A DNA stretch of 64,000 nt from Azophilus sp965221465 (GCA_965221465.1 OZ244892.1:1054001-1118000), one strand, 5' to 3'; positions 23,509-33,605 are shown, counted from the stretch's first letter. Numbers and translations: made by a program. The notes: generated from the letters alone by a model not told the origin.

Positions 23509-23798
23509 ACTGACCCAGCAGGTCACGAAGGCAAGCCTCGGCGGTAAACGAAGAATAACGGCCCGCATGGTGTGTCCGGATTTGATTGCAATGGGAGTCA
23601 GGTTTGGGCCGCGTCCGTACAGCAAGTCTACCTCGTTGCGTTGCTGTCCCGAATGAAATACAACTGAGCGGTGCGATTGCGGTTCAAGTCGTAATTCAAA
23701 ATTTCAGTGATAAGGTGGTTTTCGAACAGCGCGCCGCGCAACCGCCACTACAATACTACGATAATCCAAGTCCACGAAAACGGGCAGGTCCGAACGCG

Positions 23799-26700
23799 AT
23801 GACCAGAGCACAATTGGGCGCAGCCGCGTTTACGCGAATGCATCGGCGTCCGCAGCAGGAAGTTGGTGACGGGTGCGGGCTAGTCGCGGCGACTCTTTGT
23901 TTGGCGGTGGTCTTGGCATGGCCCGCCCAATCTGATGCCGAGTCTTCGCCGTCGAACACGAACCATGCGCAGTCCGAAACTGCGGCGAATCTGCAAGTCC
24001 ATCAGGTGCCGCTCTTCCCGCCCGCCTCGAATCCCGTTCGCCAGGGCTTCGTCCGGGTCGTGAATCGGTCGGAAGAATCCGGGGAAGTGCTGATCGATTC
24101 CATAGACGATGACGGCAACCGGTACGGCCCGGTCACGCTGCGCATCGACGGCGGAAAAACCGTTCACTTCAATTCCGACGATCTGGAGGGTGGCAACCCG
24201 GCGAAAGGGCTCACGGGAGGCGCCGGTGCAGCCGAAGGAATTCGACGGCTCGAGTTGTCGAGCAGCCTCGACTTGCAGGTGCTCGCCTACGTTCGCACAA
24301 CGGACGGATTCTTGACGGCAATGCACGATCTCGCTCCGCAGGGGCCGGATGGATATCGAGTCGTGACGTTCAACCCGGCGGACAACGTCAATCAACGCAG
24401 TTCCTTGCGGCTGATCAATGCCGGGTCGACGGTCGCGAACGTGACCATCGAGGGTGTCGACGACGAGGGGTCCATGCCCGGCAACGGTGTCGGCCTGACC
24501 ATTCAGCCTGGAACCGCGCAAACGTTGACCGCGCGTCAGCTCGAAGAGGGCGCCGCGCACCTTTCGGGGTCGATCGGAAACGGTGTCGGAAAATGGCGCC
24601 TCGTGGTTGCTGCCGATCAGCCGGTTCAGGCGATGAGCCTGTTGACGAGCCCCACCGGGCACCTCACAAACCTGTCCACGGCGCCGGACCTCACCTGGCG
24701 CGACGAATCGTCCGGGTCGTATTACCACTTGGTGCCGTTCTTTCCGGCGCCGTCGGAGGGGTCGCGGCAGGGCTTTGTTCGGGTGGTCAACCATTCGACG
24801 ACCAGCGCAACGGTGACGATTCGCGCCTTCGAAGACGACGGCCGCCAGCGGGGGCCCGCCACGCTGGAGATTGCAGGGGGCGAGACCAGGCACTTCAATT
24901 CCGCCGATCTCGAAGCCGGTAACGAACGAAAAGCGCTCACCGGAGCGCTGGGCGCCGGTGACGGGGCCTGGCGCCTGAAACTCGAAAGCAGCCTCGACAT
25001 CGAGGTGTTCTCATACATCCGCACCAACGATGGCTTTCTCACCGCCATGCACGACATTGCTCCCCAGACAACACGGAATTTGCGGGAGGTGATATTCAAT
25101 CCCGCCGACAACCGCAATCAGCGTAGCGTGCTGAGGCTCATCAATCCTCGTACGGAGCCCATTGACGTCCGCATCGAAGGTATCGACGACGAGGGACAAG
25201 TGCCCGATGCCTACGTCCAGGTGACGATACCCGCGGAAGGCGCACGAATGCTGACGGCTAAACAACTCGAGGAGGGCGACGCGGACCTTTCCGGGTCGCT
25301 GGGGGATGGGGCGGGCAAATGGCGCCTTCGGATACGTTGGTGGAGCGCCGTGTACCTGAGCCTGCTCGAGAGTCCGACGGGACACCTCACCAACCTTTCC
25401 ACTGCACCGGATTCAGCGCTCCGGACCAATGCGCGTGCGGGGAACACCAGAATCTCGGGGAGGCACCGGATTGGTGGCAATTGGGGATACGACGAATCCG
25501 TATCGTCAGTAGCGTCTGCCGATCTCGACGGAGACGGCGACATGGACGTTCTCGCCGCAATACCTTCGTTAGAGTCTCACGATAGCCAACTCGCCTGGTA
25601 CCAGAACCTCGGTGGTGGGGCGTTCTCCGCTGAACAAACGATTGGTGGCGAAGTCCCGGGCAGCTTCCGCATCTCAGTCGCGGATATCGACACGGACGGC
25701 GACCCGGACCTTCTCTACACCACGGGAAGCTACTATGGGTCCAGCGTCTCCATCGCATGGCGTGAAAACCTTGGCGGCGGGTCTTTTTCCGATGAGCGCA
25801 TCATTGCTGAAGAGTCCACCGGATTTCTGTCTGAATTGATGGTTGCAGACGTCGATTCGGACGGGGACGGCGATGCGCTGGCGCATACCGAAGAGGGTCT
25901 GATTCTCTGGTACGAAAACGTCGAAAACTCGATCTCGACAAGGCATGTCGTTGCAGAGCTTGACGGGGTCCAGCACATGCAGGTTTCGGATCTGGACAAC
26001 GACGGCGACCCTGACATCGTGCTGTCGCCGGCAACCGCGGCGAACACGGTCTGGCTGGAAAACGCCGGCGATGGCGCCTTTACCGAGCGGCAGGTTGTCG
26101 TCGACGATGAGCCGCTGCTTGGAAGCCTGTTTGTCGTGGATATCGACGCCGATGGGGATGGCGACATCGTGCGTTCCGGGTATGGGGAGACGGACTGGAT
26201 TGAGAATCTTGGTGCGGGCCGGTTTACCGCGAGGGGTCCGGTATCCAGCACCGAGGGCCGCGGCTTGCTCGTGCTCGACGCGGCGGATTTCGATGCAGAC
26301 GGCAATCTCGATCTGTTCGGGGTTGGCGAAGACGATCGCGGCGAGGAAGCGCTTGTCTGGTTCGAAAACCGGGGTGGCGGCGTGTTCTCGCCACAACGCG
26401 TCATCACGACGGGCCCGTACGTCGTCCGCCAAGTCTCGCGAACGGATCTCGCGGATATGGACGGAGACGGCGACATCGACGTGCTCGTGGCAGGAGGGGC
26501 AACGATCGACTGGCACGAAAACCTGCCGGACGCGATCGGCCTGATTCGTGCCAAGGTAATACCCGAATTTTCAAGGCTTCGGGTTACCTGGAGCGTTGCG
26601 CCCACTTTGGAGAATGATGCGCGCTACCGGTACAAGGTGACCGCCACCGCGTTAGAAGATATCTACGAACGGACCTGTTCGGCGGCGATCTCAGGGGGAT

Positions 26701-29342
26701 GCAGCGTGAAGGGAGTCGATCCCCAGTACGACTACACCGTCAGGGTTGCCGTGGAGGGCGACGCCTTTGGTCCAGCGACGCTCACCGCCAGATCGCTCCA
26801 TGATCCAGAGCCTAGAACCGACTTTTCCGAATCGAATCCCAGTGGGGGTGGTAATCTCCGGGTGGTGGAGAACAGCTTTCAGGTGGTCGATTTGGACGGA
26901 GACGGCGACTCCGATCTGTTGAATTTGCTGGACGATTTCGATTACCGCGGGATTGCCTGGTGGGAAAGCCTCGGCACGGGAGCGTTTTCCGATTACCGGG
27001 TCATCGCAGACGGGTGGTACAGTGCCGTGCACGCTGCAGACCTCGACGGAGACGGTGATGTGGACCTGCTCTCTGCTTCTCACAGACATCCCGATAGCGA
27101 GCAAAGGGAGCTTGTTTGGTACAGGAGTACAGGCGGCGGTGCCTTTTCGAATCCTCTGCCGATCGATGCGAACTTCGAACGGCTCGAGTCGGTGCGGACA
27201 GCCGATTTGGACGGGGACGGTGATCTGGATGTGATCGCAGTCGGGCAAAGCGGCGAACCCGACCCCAAAGTGCGGTGGTACGAAAACCAGGGTCTTGGCT
27301 CGTTCGGTGCGGCACAACGCGTCGCTTCGACGCGAAGGTACAACTCGGACTTGTATCCCGCCGATCTCGATGCGGACGGCGACGTTGACTTGATCAACTC
27401 AATTTACTTGAACCCGCAGTATGGCGGCGACGAGTCGTGCGAATGCGATCTGATCGAGTGGTTCGAAAACACTGGAAACGGTGAGTTTGGCGAGAGTCGT
27501 TATATCGCTGTAGACGCTTCCTACTCAACCGACGCAATCCGACCGATGGACGTAGATGGTGACGGCAGGGTAGATCTGGTTGAGCTTCATTCCCACCAAA
27601 ACGGGATTTCATGGCGACGAAATATTGGGGGCGGCCGTTTTTCTGGATCGCGTCACATCACCGAATACTACGACGGCAATCCGGATTTGTCGGATTTGGA
27701 CCTGGACGGCGACTTGGATCTGGTTTACCTGAGCGCTGGAGTTGGGTCGCCGTTCGACAAGGCGATTGGTTGGCAGGAGAACCTGGGCGAACATGGCTTC
27801 TCGGCCCAACGCCTCATAGACGACAACTACGATGGATGGCGGCCACACTTGTTTGCCACCGACCTCGATTCGGACGGTGTTGTGGATTTACTGGCAATCG
27901 ACTCCAATGACGGCGAGATGGTCTGGTACCGTAATCTGGGCACGACACGGGCTCCAACAGAGGCTCCAACGAATGTACGCGTAATAGCCGGAGTCGGCGT
28001 ACTTTGGGTGATTTGGGATCCCGTTCCCGACCTGGGCGACCACGAGCGCAATGAAGCCCGGTACCTGGTCAGCGCCGTGGCGCCCGACGGCAGTATCGCC
28101 GGAACCTGTGTGTCGTCCGAGTTGCTCGGCTGCACGATCACCGGGCTCGACCCGGGCCAGGAATACCAAGTGACCGTTCAGGCCGAGAACGACGCTGGAA
28201 CGGGCCCGTTATCAAGGGCCGTGAGCGGGCTGACGGCGGTCGATGACGGTAACTCCAGCTTCCGCTTCGCTACAAGGCGTGTAGTCGCGAATGAGTTTCT
28301 TTGGCCGGTTTCGATACATGCAGCCGATCTCGACGATGACACAGACATGGATGTGCTCTCGGCTACTTTCGACGACGACTCGATCGCGTGGTACGAAAAC
28401 CAGGCGCAAGGGTCGCGGTTTGTCGGACGTGCGATATCCTCGACAGCCGACGGAGCGTCCAAGGTGGTGACAGGAGACTTGGACAACGACGGCGACGAGG
28501 ATGTCGTTTCCTATTCGGGGATAGACAGAAAAGTGGCTTGGTACGAAAACCTCTCCGGGGGTTCGTTTGCCGCGGAGAACGTCATCGCTCTCGATGTCGG
28601 CCGCGATTCGTTGCATCTCGCGGATCTCGACCAAGACGGGGACCTCGACCTGTTGCTGGGAGACTCAGGCGAGTTTGGGCTTGGGTGGTACGAAAACCAG
28701 GGAAATGCCATCTTCGTCGGGCCTCGGAGTTTGACCGACCCTGTTTACCGGTTTGGAGGAATCGCCAGCCCTTCAGACCTCGACCTGGACGGCGATCTCG
28801 ACGTGCTATACACCAACTCCGACCTGGCTCTCGGCTGGCACGAAAACTTGGGAGGTGCGTCGTTTTCGCCAACGCGGACGATTGTAACCGGTGGGCCCTG
28901 GTGGTCGTTCACGTCGACGCTTTCGGCGGCGGATTTGGACGGAGACGGGGACCCTGACATTTTGCACGATTCTTCAATTGACGATTCGCTAGGGTGGTTC
29001 GAAAACCGTGGCGACGGCGTGTTTTACGGAAGGCGCATCGTTGCGATCGAAATTGCCGATTCCATCGAGGTGGTGTCAGCCGCAGACCTTGATGGCGACC
29101 GCGATCTTGACCTGTTGGTTGCCGTATCCTCCGACTCGGATTCGAGTGCCGTCATTTGGTATGAAAACCTCGATCGAGGACAATTCTCGGCCGCTCGCGT
29201 CGTGACGACGCAGGTGGAAGAAATACGCGATGTCATTGCCGCCGACATCGACGGTGACGGAGATGCCGATGTCCTTGCTGCCTCCGCAGGCGACAATGTG
29301 GTTGCGTGGTACGAGAATCTTGGCGGGGCGCGAACGCCGTAG
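23799..29342 (+). CDS. Giant exported FG-GAP/VCBS beta-propeller protein (1847 residues)
   Basis: The signal peptide core is LVAATLCLAVVLAWPAQSDA. Two homologous ~230-residue N-terminal domains follow (RQGFVRVVNRSEESGE and RQGFVRVVNHSTTSAT; both end GHLTNLSTAPD). Then come 21 FG-GAP-type repeats with DxDxDG calcium loops and W(Y/F)EN strands, in three groups of seven separated by two Fn3-like linkers (near 26560-26800 and 27960-28240). This predicts three seven-bladed propellers in a row. I chose ATG 23799, which has GGCAGG about 10 nt upstream. Likely surface or secreted adhesion/binding; no enzymatic motif seen. An R2 repeat supplies part of the signal-peptide n-region. Confidence 0.85.
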   Translation: MTRAQLGAAAFTRMHRRPQQEVGDGCGLVAATLCLAVVLAWPAQSDAESSPSNTNHAQSETAANLQVHQVPLFPPASNPVRQGFVRVVNRSEESGEVLIDSIDDDGNRYGPVTLRIDGGKTVHFNSDDLEGGNPAKGLTGGAGAAEGIRRLELSSSLDLQVLAYVRTTDGFLTAMHDLAPQGPDGYRVVTFNPADNVNQRSSLRLINAGSTVANVTIEGVDDEGSMPGNGVGLTIQPGTAQTLTARQLEEGAAHLSGSIGNGVGKWRLVVAADQPVQAMSLLTSPTGHLTNLSTAPDLTWRDESSGSYYHLVPFFPAPSEGSRQGFVRVVNHSTTSATVTIRAFEDDGRQRGPATLEIAGGETRHFNSADLEAGNERKALTGALGAGDGAWRLKLESSLDIEVFSYIRTNDGFLTAMHDIAPQTTRNLREVIFNPADNRNQRSVLRLINPRTEPIDVRIEGIDDEGQVPDAYVQVTIPAEGARMLTAKQLEEGDADLSGSLGDGAGKWRLRIRWWSAVYLSLLESPTGHLTNLSTAPDSALRTNARAGNTRISGRHRIGGNWGYDESVSSVASADLDGDGDMDVLAAIPSLESHDSQLAWYQNLGGGAFSAEQTIGGEVPGSFRISVADIDTDGDPDLLYTTGSYYGSSVSIAWRENLGGGSFSDERIIAEESTGFLSELMVADVDSDGDGDALAHTEEGLILWYENVENSISTRHVVAELDGVQHMQVSDLDNDGDPDIVLSPATAANTVWLENAGDGAFTERQVVVDDEPLLGSLFVVDIDADGDGDIVRSGYGETDWIENLGAGRFTARGPVSSTEGRGLLVLDAADFDADGNLDLFGVGEDDRGEEALVWFENRGGGVFSPQRVITTGPYVVRQVSRTDLADMDGDGDIDVLVAGGATIDWHENLPDAIGLIRAKVIPEFSRLRVTWSVAPTLENDARYRYKVTATALEDIYERTCSAAISGGCSVKGVDPQYDYTVRVAVEGDAFGPATLTARSLHDPEPRTDFSESNPSGGGNLRVVENSFQVVDLDGDGDSDLLNLLDDFDYRGIAWWESLGTGAFSDYRVIADGWYSAVHAADLDGDGDVDLLSASHRHPDSEQRELVWYRSTGGGAFSNPLPIDANFERLESVRTADLDGDGDLDVIAVGQSGEPDPKVRWYENQGLGSFGAAQRVASTRRYNSDLYPADLDADGDVDLINSIYLNPQYGGDESCECDLIEWFENTGNGEFGESRYIAVDASYSTDAIRPMDVDGDGRVDLVELHSHQNGISWRRNIGGGRFSGSRHITEYYDGNPDLSDLDLDGDLDLVYLSAGVGSPFDKAIGWQENLGEHGFSAQRLIDDNYDGWRPHLFATDLDSDGVVDLLAIDSNDGEMVWYRNLGTTRAPTEAPTNVRVIAGVGVLWVIWDPVPDLGDHERNEARYLVSAVAPDGSIAGTCVSSELLGCTITGLDPGQEYQVTVQAENDAGTGPLSRAVSGLTAVDDGNSSFRFATRRVVANEFLWPVSIHAADLDDDTDMDVLSATFDDDSIAWYENQAQGSRFVGRAISSTADGASKVVTGDLDNDGDEDVVSYSGIDRKVAWYENLSGGSFAAENVIALDVGRDSLHLADLDQDGDLDLLLGDSGEFGLGWYENQGNAIFVGPRSLTDPVYRFGGIASPSDLDLDGDLDVLYTNSDLALGWHENLGGASFSPTRTIVTGGPWWSFTSTLSAADLDGDGDPDILHDSSIDDSLGWFENRGDGVFYGRRIVAIEIADSIEVVSAADLDGDRDLDLLVAVSSDSDSSAVIWYENLDRGQFSAARVVTTQVEEIRDVIAADIDGDGDADVLAASAGDNVVAWYENLGGARTP
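23834..23880 (-). repeat. R2 palindromic repeat, copy inside a coding region
   Basis: GCGAATGCATCGGCGTCCGC plus the following CAGCAGGAAGTTGGTGACGG matches the right arm of the R2 pair at 62002-62079 and, in part, the copies at 45877, 48615 and 37886. Here it is translated as MHRRPQQEVGDGCG at the N-terminus of the FG-GAP protein, just before the hydrophobic signal core. Confidence 0.55.
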
Positions 29343-29376
29343 CTCGCAACTTTGCCCAATCCCTGTCGCGGAGCGA

Positions 29377-30144
29377 TCAGATCGTCGGCTCGAGGCGCGT
29401 ATTCAGGGGCATCCAGGCCACCGAGGCGTTGTTGGGCAGGGTGAGCAGGTGCGCAACCATGTGCGCGACCGTCTCGGGGGCCAGCCGCTCGTCCAGGGGC
29501 GTCACGCCCGGTACGGTGGCGATCATGTCCGTTGCGACGCCGCCGGGGCACAGGGCGGTAACACGCACTCCGTCGTCGTAGCCGAAATGCCGGGTGGCAT
29601 GGCTCATGGCGACCAGCGCGTGTTTCGACATCGTGTAGCCGACCGAGCAGGTGGTGTCGCGGAAACGGATGCCGTCTGTCGAGGCGATGTTGACGATGCG
29701 GCCGCTGCCGCATTGCTTCAGATGGGGCAGCGCAAGGCGGGTTAAACGGAACGGGCCCTTGACGTTCACCGCCCACAACTCGTCGAGCACGGCTTCGTCG
29801 CCCTCCTCGAAGTTCACCTGGCGCCAGATGCCGGCATTGTTGATCAGCACGTGGATTTCGCCGAAACGATCGAGGGTGCGGTCGACCCAGGCGGAGGCCG
29901 TTTCGGGTTCGTTGGCCTCGAAGTACTCCACCATCAGGTTGTCTGCAGCCGCATCGGGGAAGAGGCCGCGGGTTCGATCGATTTCCCGGACACCCAGGGA
30001 CAGCCGGTAACCGTCCGCCGCCAGGCGCGTGGCAATGGCGGCGCCGATGCCCTGGGAGGCGCCGGAAATCATGACGACCCGGCGGTCGGGCGAAAGCAGC
30101 GCCGGCTCGCCCGCCGGGGTGGCTGCTTGCATGGGAGGGCGCAT
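29377..30144 (-). CDS. Short-chain dehydrogenase/reductase 1
   Basis: A 255-residue classical SDR with a complete active site: cofactor motif SGASQGIGAAIA, structural NNAG (LINNAGIW), catalytic Ser in IVNIASTDG and YTMSK (Tyr/Lys), then CPGGVATDM. It oxidises or reduces an alcohol/carbonyl with NAD(P)H. The start ATG 30144 shares one base with the stop of SDR 2 (TGATG), so they are co-translated. Last gene of the minus-strand catabolic cluster. Confidence 0.85.
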   Translation of the reverse strand: MRPPMQAATPAGEPALLSPDRRVVMISGASQGIGAAIATRLAADGYRLSLGVREIDRTRGLFPDAAADNLMVEYFEANEPETASAWVDRTLDRFGEIHVLINNAGIWRQVNFEEGDEAVLDELWAVNVKGPFRLTRLALPHLKQCGSGRIVNIASTDGIRFRDTTCSVGYTMSKHALVAMSHATRHFGYDDGVRVTALCPGGVATDMIATVPGVTPLDERLAPETVAHMVAHLLTLPNNASVAWMPLNTRLEPTI

Positions 30145-30926
30145 CAGAAGATCCCCTGATAAACGCCGCCGTCGTTGACGATGTTCTGGCCCGTCATGAA
30201 GCCCGCCTGGGCGCTGCAGAGAAAGGCCACCAGGTCGCCGCATTCCAGGGGGTCGGCGAAGCGGCCCGCGGGGCAGTTCCGCTTGCGGTCTTCGACGATG
30301 GCTTCGTAGGTGGTGTTGCCCCGCTCGGCGTGGCCGTGCAGGTTGGTGTGCAGCGCATCGGTGTCGAAGAGGCCCGGGCAAACGGTGTTGACGGTCACGT
30401 TATGGCCGACGAGGTCGCGCGCCATGGCCGCCACCGCGCCGGAGAGGGCAAGTCGCGCTGCGTGGGTGTGGGCGAAACCGGACTGGGGGAACTTGATGAA
30501 GCTCACCGACAGGTTGACGATGCGGCCGAAGCCCCGCTCGCACATGCCGGGCGCCACCTGCTGAATCAGCGTGACCGACGAGAGAAAATGGTCGTTCAGC
30601 CAGCGGAGCCATTCCGTTTCGTCGATATCGGCGTAAGGGGTGGGCACCTGCCGTACCCCGGGGTTGTTGATCAGGATGTCCGGCTCCGGGCAGGCATCGA
30701 GCAGGCCGGCACGGTCGGCGGCCGCGTTGAAATCGCCGGCCACGGGATGCACGGAAACGCCGGTTGCCGAGGCGATTTCGTCGGCCGTCGCCCGCAGGTC
30801 GGCTTCGGTGCGTGCCATGATCGTCAGGTCGACGCCTTCCCGGGCCAGGGATAACGCGCAGGCCTTGCCGAGGCCCTTGCTGGCGCCGCTGACGATGGCC
30901 TTGCGGCCGCGTATTCCCAATTCCAT
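30144..30926 (-). CDS. SDR-family protein 2 with altered catalytic residues
   Basis: A 260-residue Rossmann SDR: SGASKGLGKACA, ILINNPGV in place of NNAG, IVNLSVSFIKF, and then HTHAARLAL where Tyr-xxx-Lys is expected, so both catalytic residues are replaced by His and Arg. CPGLFDTDALH and FMTGQNIVNDGG complete the fold. A known SDR subgroup (with NGAR at this position) also lacks Tyr/Lys and acts on unusual substrates or not as an oxidoreductase. It overlaps SDR 1. The start at MELGIRGRKA (30926) is standard. Confidence 0.8.
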   Translation of the reverse strand: MELGIRGRKAIVSGASKGLGKACALSLAREGVDLTIMARTEADLRATADEIASATGVSVHPVAGDFNAAADRAGLLDACPEPDILINNPGVRQVPTPYADIDETEWLRWLNDHFLSSVTLIQQVAPGMCERGFGRIVNLSVSFIKFPQSGFAHTHAARLALSGAVAAMARDLVGHNVTVNTVCPGLFDTDALHTNLHGHAERGNTTYEAIVEDRKRNCPAGRFADPLECGDLVAFLCSAQAGFMTGQNIVNDGGVYQGIF

Positions 30927-31007
30927 GTGACGATTCCTTTCCTGCCTGTTCGCCTGTTTGTTTGCCCGCCTGTTCGTTCAAGTCATCGCGACAACGACGC
31001 GCAACGA

Positions 31008-31227
31008 ACACCTGACAACCGCTGGGAGAGAACCGGTGTGCGGTGCGCGTATCCGGCACCTTTAAAGCTCGTGCCTGCGCCGATCGTAGCGGTAAGCAGG
31101 TCCGCTTGGCGTGCCGTTCGGCGAGCCGGATGCGCGTACCGCATGCCGGTTCTCGGAGCTGAATCGAAGAAACCGTTCCTCACGTTAACGAATTCAATAA
31201 AATCAATCACTTGGAAACAGTGTTCCA
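31008..31227. repeat. R1 hairpin repeat, copy A
   Basis: An intergenic element sharing both ends with copy B (46985-47230): CGCTGGGAGAGAACCGGTGT at the left, and GCCGTTCGGCGAGCCG followed by a CATGCCGGTTCTCGG end and a TTCAATAAAATCAATCA tail. The ends form long imperfect inverted repeats. It fills most of the gap between the PLP decarboxylase and SDR 2. Confidence 0.65.
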
Positions 31228-31254
31228 TGAAAGCCATGCCCGGGAGCCGGCCGC

Positions 31255-32679
31255 TCACTGGCGGGCAAAGGAACCCGCCAGCAACCGAGGCGGAACCCGA
31301 AAACGCCCGGCGATGTCCTGCAGTTGTTCCCGAGCGGTGGTGATTTCGGCCCGGTCGCCCGAAACCAGCACCGTCGCCGGCAGCAACTGGGCGTTGTAGC
31401 GTGCTGCGCAGGGTTCCGTATAGCCGCCGGTGTCGAGGAAAGCCACGTAGTCGCCGCGCTCGAGTGCCGGCATCTGCACCTGTGGCCCGAGTTCGTCGGA
31501 GTTGCACAGCGGGCCCACCAGGTCCACCGTTTCGGTTCGTTCCGCGGTGGCATCGACCACGGGCACCGGATGGTAGTACCAGTCGAGGGCCGCCGACCAG
31601 GAAAGGTGGTTGGTGGAGAGGTCGAGGTTCACCCACTTCTTCTTCGCACCCTGTTTCACTGCGCCGACGCGGCCGACCGCGACGCCCGAGGGGCCCGAGA
31701 GGGAGCGGCCGGGTTCCAGCCGCAGTTTCGGCAGCGGCAGCCCGAGGCGTTCGGCTTCGGCCTGAATTTCCTGGCTGCACAGGCGCGCGTAGTCGTCTGC
31801 CGTGGGCGCCGAGTCGTCGTCGATCTGGCTGCGCGGGCCGGTGCCGTACCACTTGCCGAAGGTCCAGCCGCCGCCGATGTCGATGCAGGGCGGCGTCCAG
31901 CCGGTGTGGTCGCGGATGTGGCCGGACCAGGTGACCATCTCCCGGGCCATGATGGCGAAATCCATGGCCACGTTGGACATGCGGCTCAGGTGGAAGTGGG
32001 TCTCGCGCAGGTGAATGTGCGGCATCTGCAACGCCTGCTTGACGATATCCACGGTCTGCTCGCGGGTCATGCCCCACTTGGTGCTGTCGCTCTGCTCCTT
32101 CAGCGTTCCGGGGCCGTGCATGGCGACGCCTTGCCGCTCCGCCAGCGGGTCGAGGTCGAGTTTCAGACGGATGCCGATGTCCGCCTCCCGGTTCTGCCGC
32201 CGGCAGACGGCATCGATTCGGTCGAGTTCGTCGGTGGCGTCGATGTTGATGCACAAGCCATTCGCCACCGCCATTTCCAGTTCCTCGTCCTCCTTGTTGG
32301 AGCCGTTCAGCACCAGCGTGCTCGCATCGGTGCCAGCCAGCAGCGCCAGGTACATCTCGTTCACCCCGAAGCAGTCGCCGCCTGCGCCTTCCTGGTTCAT
32401 GATGTGGCGGTAGGCGAGGCCGTTGTTCGACTTGTTGGCAAACAAAATCTGCGATTCGGCGGGATAGTGCTTGCGGAATGCATCCCGGAACTGCCGGTAG
32501 GTGTAGCGGAACTGGTTTTCGCTGACGAGAAACAGGGGGGTGCCGAACTTCTCGACGAGGTCGGCGACATCGCAGTCATCCACCCAAAGGTTGCCGTTCG
32601 GGCCGACTCCGATGAACTCGCCGTAGCTTTCCCGATATTCTTTAGGCTGCAATTCGGGTGCAGACATGCCCTTGGCCAT
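31255..32679 (-). CDS. Fold-III PLP-dependent decarboxylase (Orn/DAP/Arg decarboxylase family 2)
   Basis: A 474-residue protein. The PLP lysine lies in ILFANKSNNG; other family marks are HFHLSRMSN, PPCIDIGGGW (phosphate-binding glycines), RLEPGRSLSG, and GPLCNSDELG with the dimer-interface Cys-Asp pair. Family members decarboxylate diaminopimelate, ornithine, arginine or related amino acids. This one is longer than LysA and its substrate is not evident; its place in an uptake and catabolic cluster argues against lysine biosynthesis. The start at MAKGMSAPEL has a strong AGGAGGAAG ribosome-binding site. Confidence 0.8.
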   Translation of the reverse strand: MAKGMSAPELQPKEYRESYGEFIGVGPNGNLWVDDCDVADLVEKFGTPLFLVSENQFRYTYRQFRDAFRKHYPAESQILFANKSNNGLAYRHIMNQEGAGGDCFGVNEMYLALLAGTDASTLVLNGSNKEDEELEMAVANGLCINIDATDELDRIDAVCRRQNREADIGIRLKLDLDPLAERQGVAMHGPGTLKEQSDSTKWGMTREQTVDIVKQALQMPHIHLRETHFHLSRMSNVAMDFAIMAREMVTWSGHIRDHTGWTPPCIDIGGGWTFGKWYGTGPRSQIDDDSAPTADDYARLCSQEIQAEAERLGLPLPKLRLEPGRSLSGPSGVAVGRVGAVKQGAKKKWVNLDLSTNHLSWSAALDWYYHPVPVVDATAERTETVDLVGPLCNSDELGPQVQMPALERGDYVAFLDTGGYTEPCAARYNAQLLPATVLVSGDRAEITTAREQLQDIAGRFRVPPRLLAGSFARQ

Positions 32680-32702
32680 CGATCTTCCTCCTGTGCAATC
32701 GG

Positions 32703-33605
32703 TCAGACAATGTTCAGTTCGGCAAGGCCCGCATGCAACTCTTGCAGCGATTTGCCTGAAAGGGGGCGCAACGGTGGCCTCGGGTCGCCGGCGGCGAAGC
32801 CGAGCCGGGCCATGGCGGCCTTGGTGGCGGGGTACAGGGAACGGCCGCCGCTGGTGAATAGGTCGGTCAGGCGGCGGCCGGTTTCCTGGAGTGCCCGGGC
32901 TTCCTCGAAGCGGCCGGCCCTGGCGGCGTGAAAGAGGTCGACGGAACCGGGCAGCCACAGGTTCGGGAACAGGTCGATGAAACCGTCCGCGCCCGCAGCC
33001 ACGGCCGGTACGCCGTAGACCGAAGAGGGCCCGCAGAAGACACGCAGTTCATCGCCAACCGCAAGCAGTGTGGCATAGAAGTTGTTCCAGTCGCCGGCGC
33101 TTTCCTTGATGGCGACCACGTTGTCGAGTTGCGCCAGACGCAGCGCGAGTTCCGGTGTGATGGCGTTGCCGGCGTTACCGGGAATGTTGTACAGCACGAT
33201 GGGAAACGAAAGTTGTGCGTCGACCTCACGGAAGTGCTCGAAGATCTCGTCGTCGTTCAGGCGGATGAAGTATGGCGGCAGGACGAGGGCCGCATCGCAA
33301 CCGGCCTCCTGGGCTGCCCGGGCAAGGCTTACCGTTTCGGCAACCGTCACGCAGCCGGCACCGGCGATTACCGTTCCCCGGCCCTCGGCGCCTTCTGCGG
33401 CGATGCGATACAGGTGGCAGCGCTCTTCGTGGGATAGCGACCAGAACTCGCCCGTACAGCCGCCGACCAGCACGCCGGTGCCGCCGGCCGCCAGGGTTCG
33501 ATGGATGTTGTCCGTGAGCGCCCGGGTATCGATGCTGCCGGCGTCGTCGAACGGGGTGACCACCGCCGACATGGGGCCCCACCAGTCCACACTGTCTCTG
33601 TTCAT
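32703..33605 (-). CDS. DapA/NanA-family class I aldolase (dihydrodipicolinate-synthase fold)
   Basis: A 300-residue (beta/alpha)8 protein: GVLVGGCTGEFWSLS (the GGTTGE-like carboxylate site), VLYNIPGN with the catalytic Tyr, and VVAIKESAGD with the Schiff-base Lys. The family covers DapA, N-acetylneuraminate lyase, keto-deoxy sugar acid aldolases/dehydratases and 1-pyrroline-4-hydroxy-2-carboxylate deaminase. It lies 23 bases from the PLP decarboxylase. Together with an FAD amino-acid oxidoreductase and a transporter, a catabolic lyase or deaminase role is more likely than lysine synthesis. Confidence 0.85.
   Translation of the reverse strand: MNRDSVDWWGPMSAVVTPFDDAGSIDTRALTDNIHRTLAAGGTGVLVGGCTGEFWSLSHEERCHLYRIAAEGAEGRGTVIAGAGCVTVAETVSLARAAQEAGCDAALVLPPYFIRLNDDEIFEHFREVDAQLSFPIVLYNIPGNAGNAITPELALRLAQLDNVVAIKESAGDWNNFYATLLAVGDELRVFCGPSSVYGVPAVAAGADGFIDLFPNLWLPGSVDLFHAARAGRFEEARALQETGRRLTDLFTSGGRSLYPATKAAMARLGFAAGDPRPPLRPLSGKSLQELHAGLAELNIV

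Noticed and set aside
31255..33605. Lysine biosynthesis operon (lysA-dapA)
   Set aside because: The genes are embedded between an ABC importer and SDRs with an amino-acid oxidoreductase upstream, and no other lysine genes are present; catabolism fits better.
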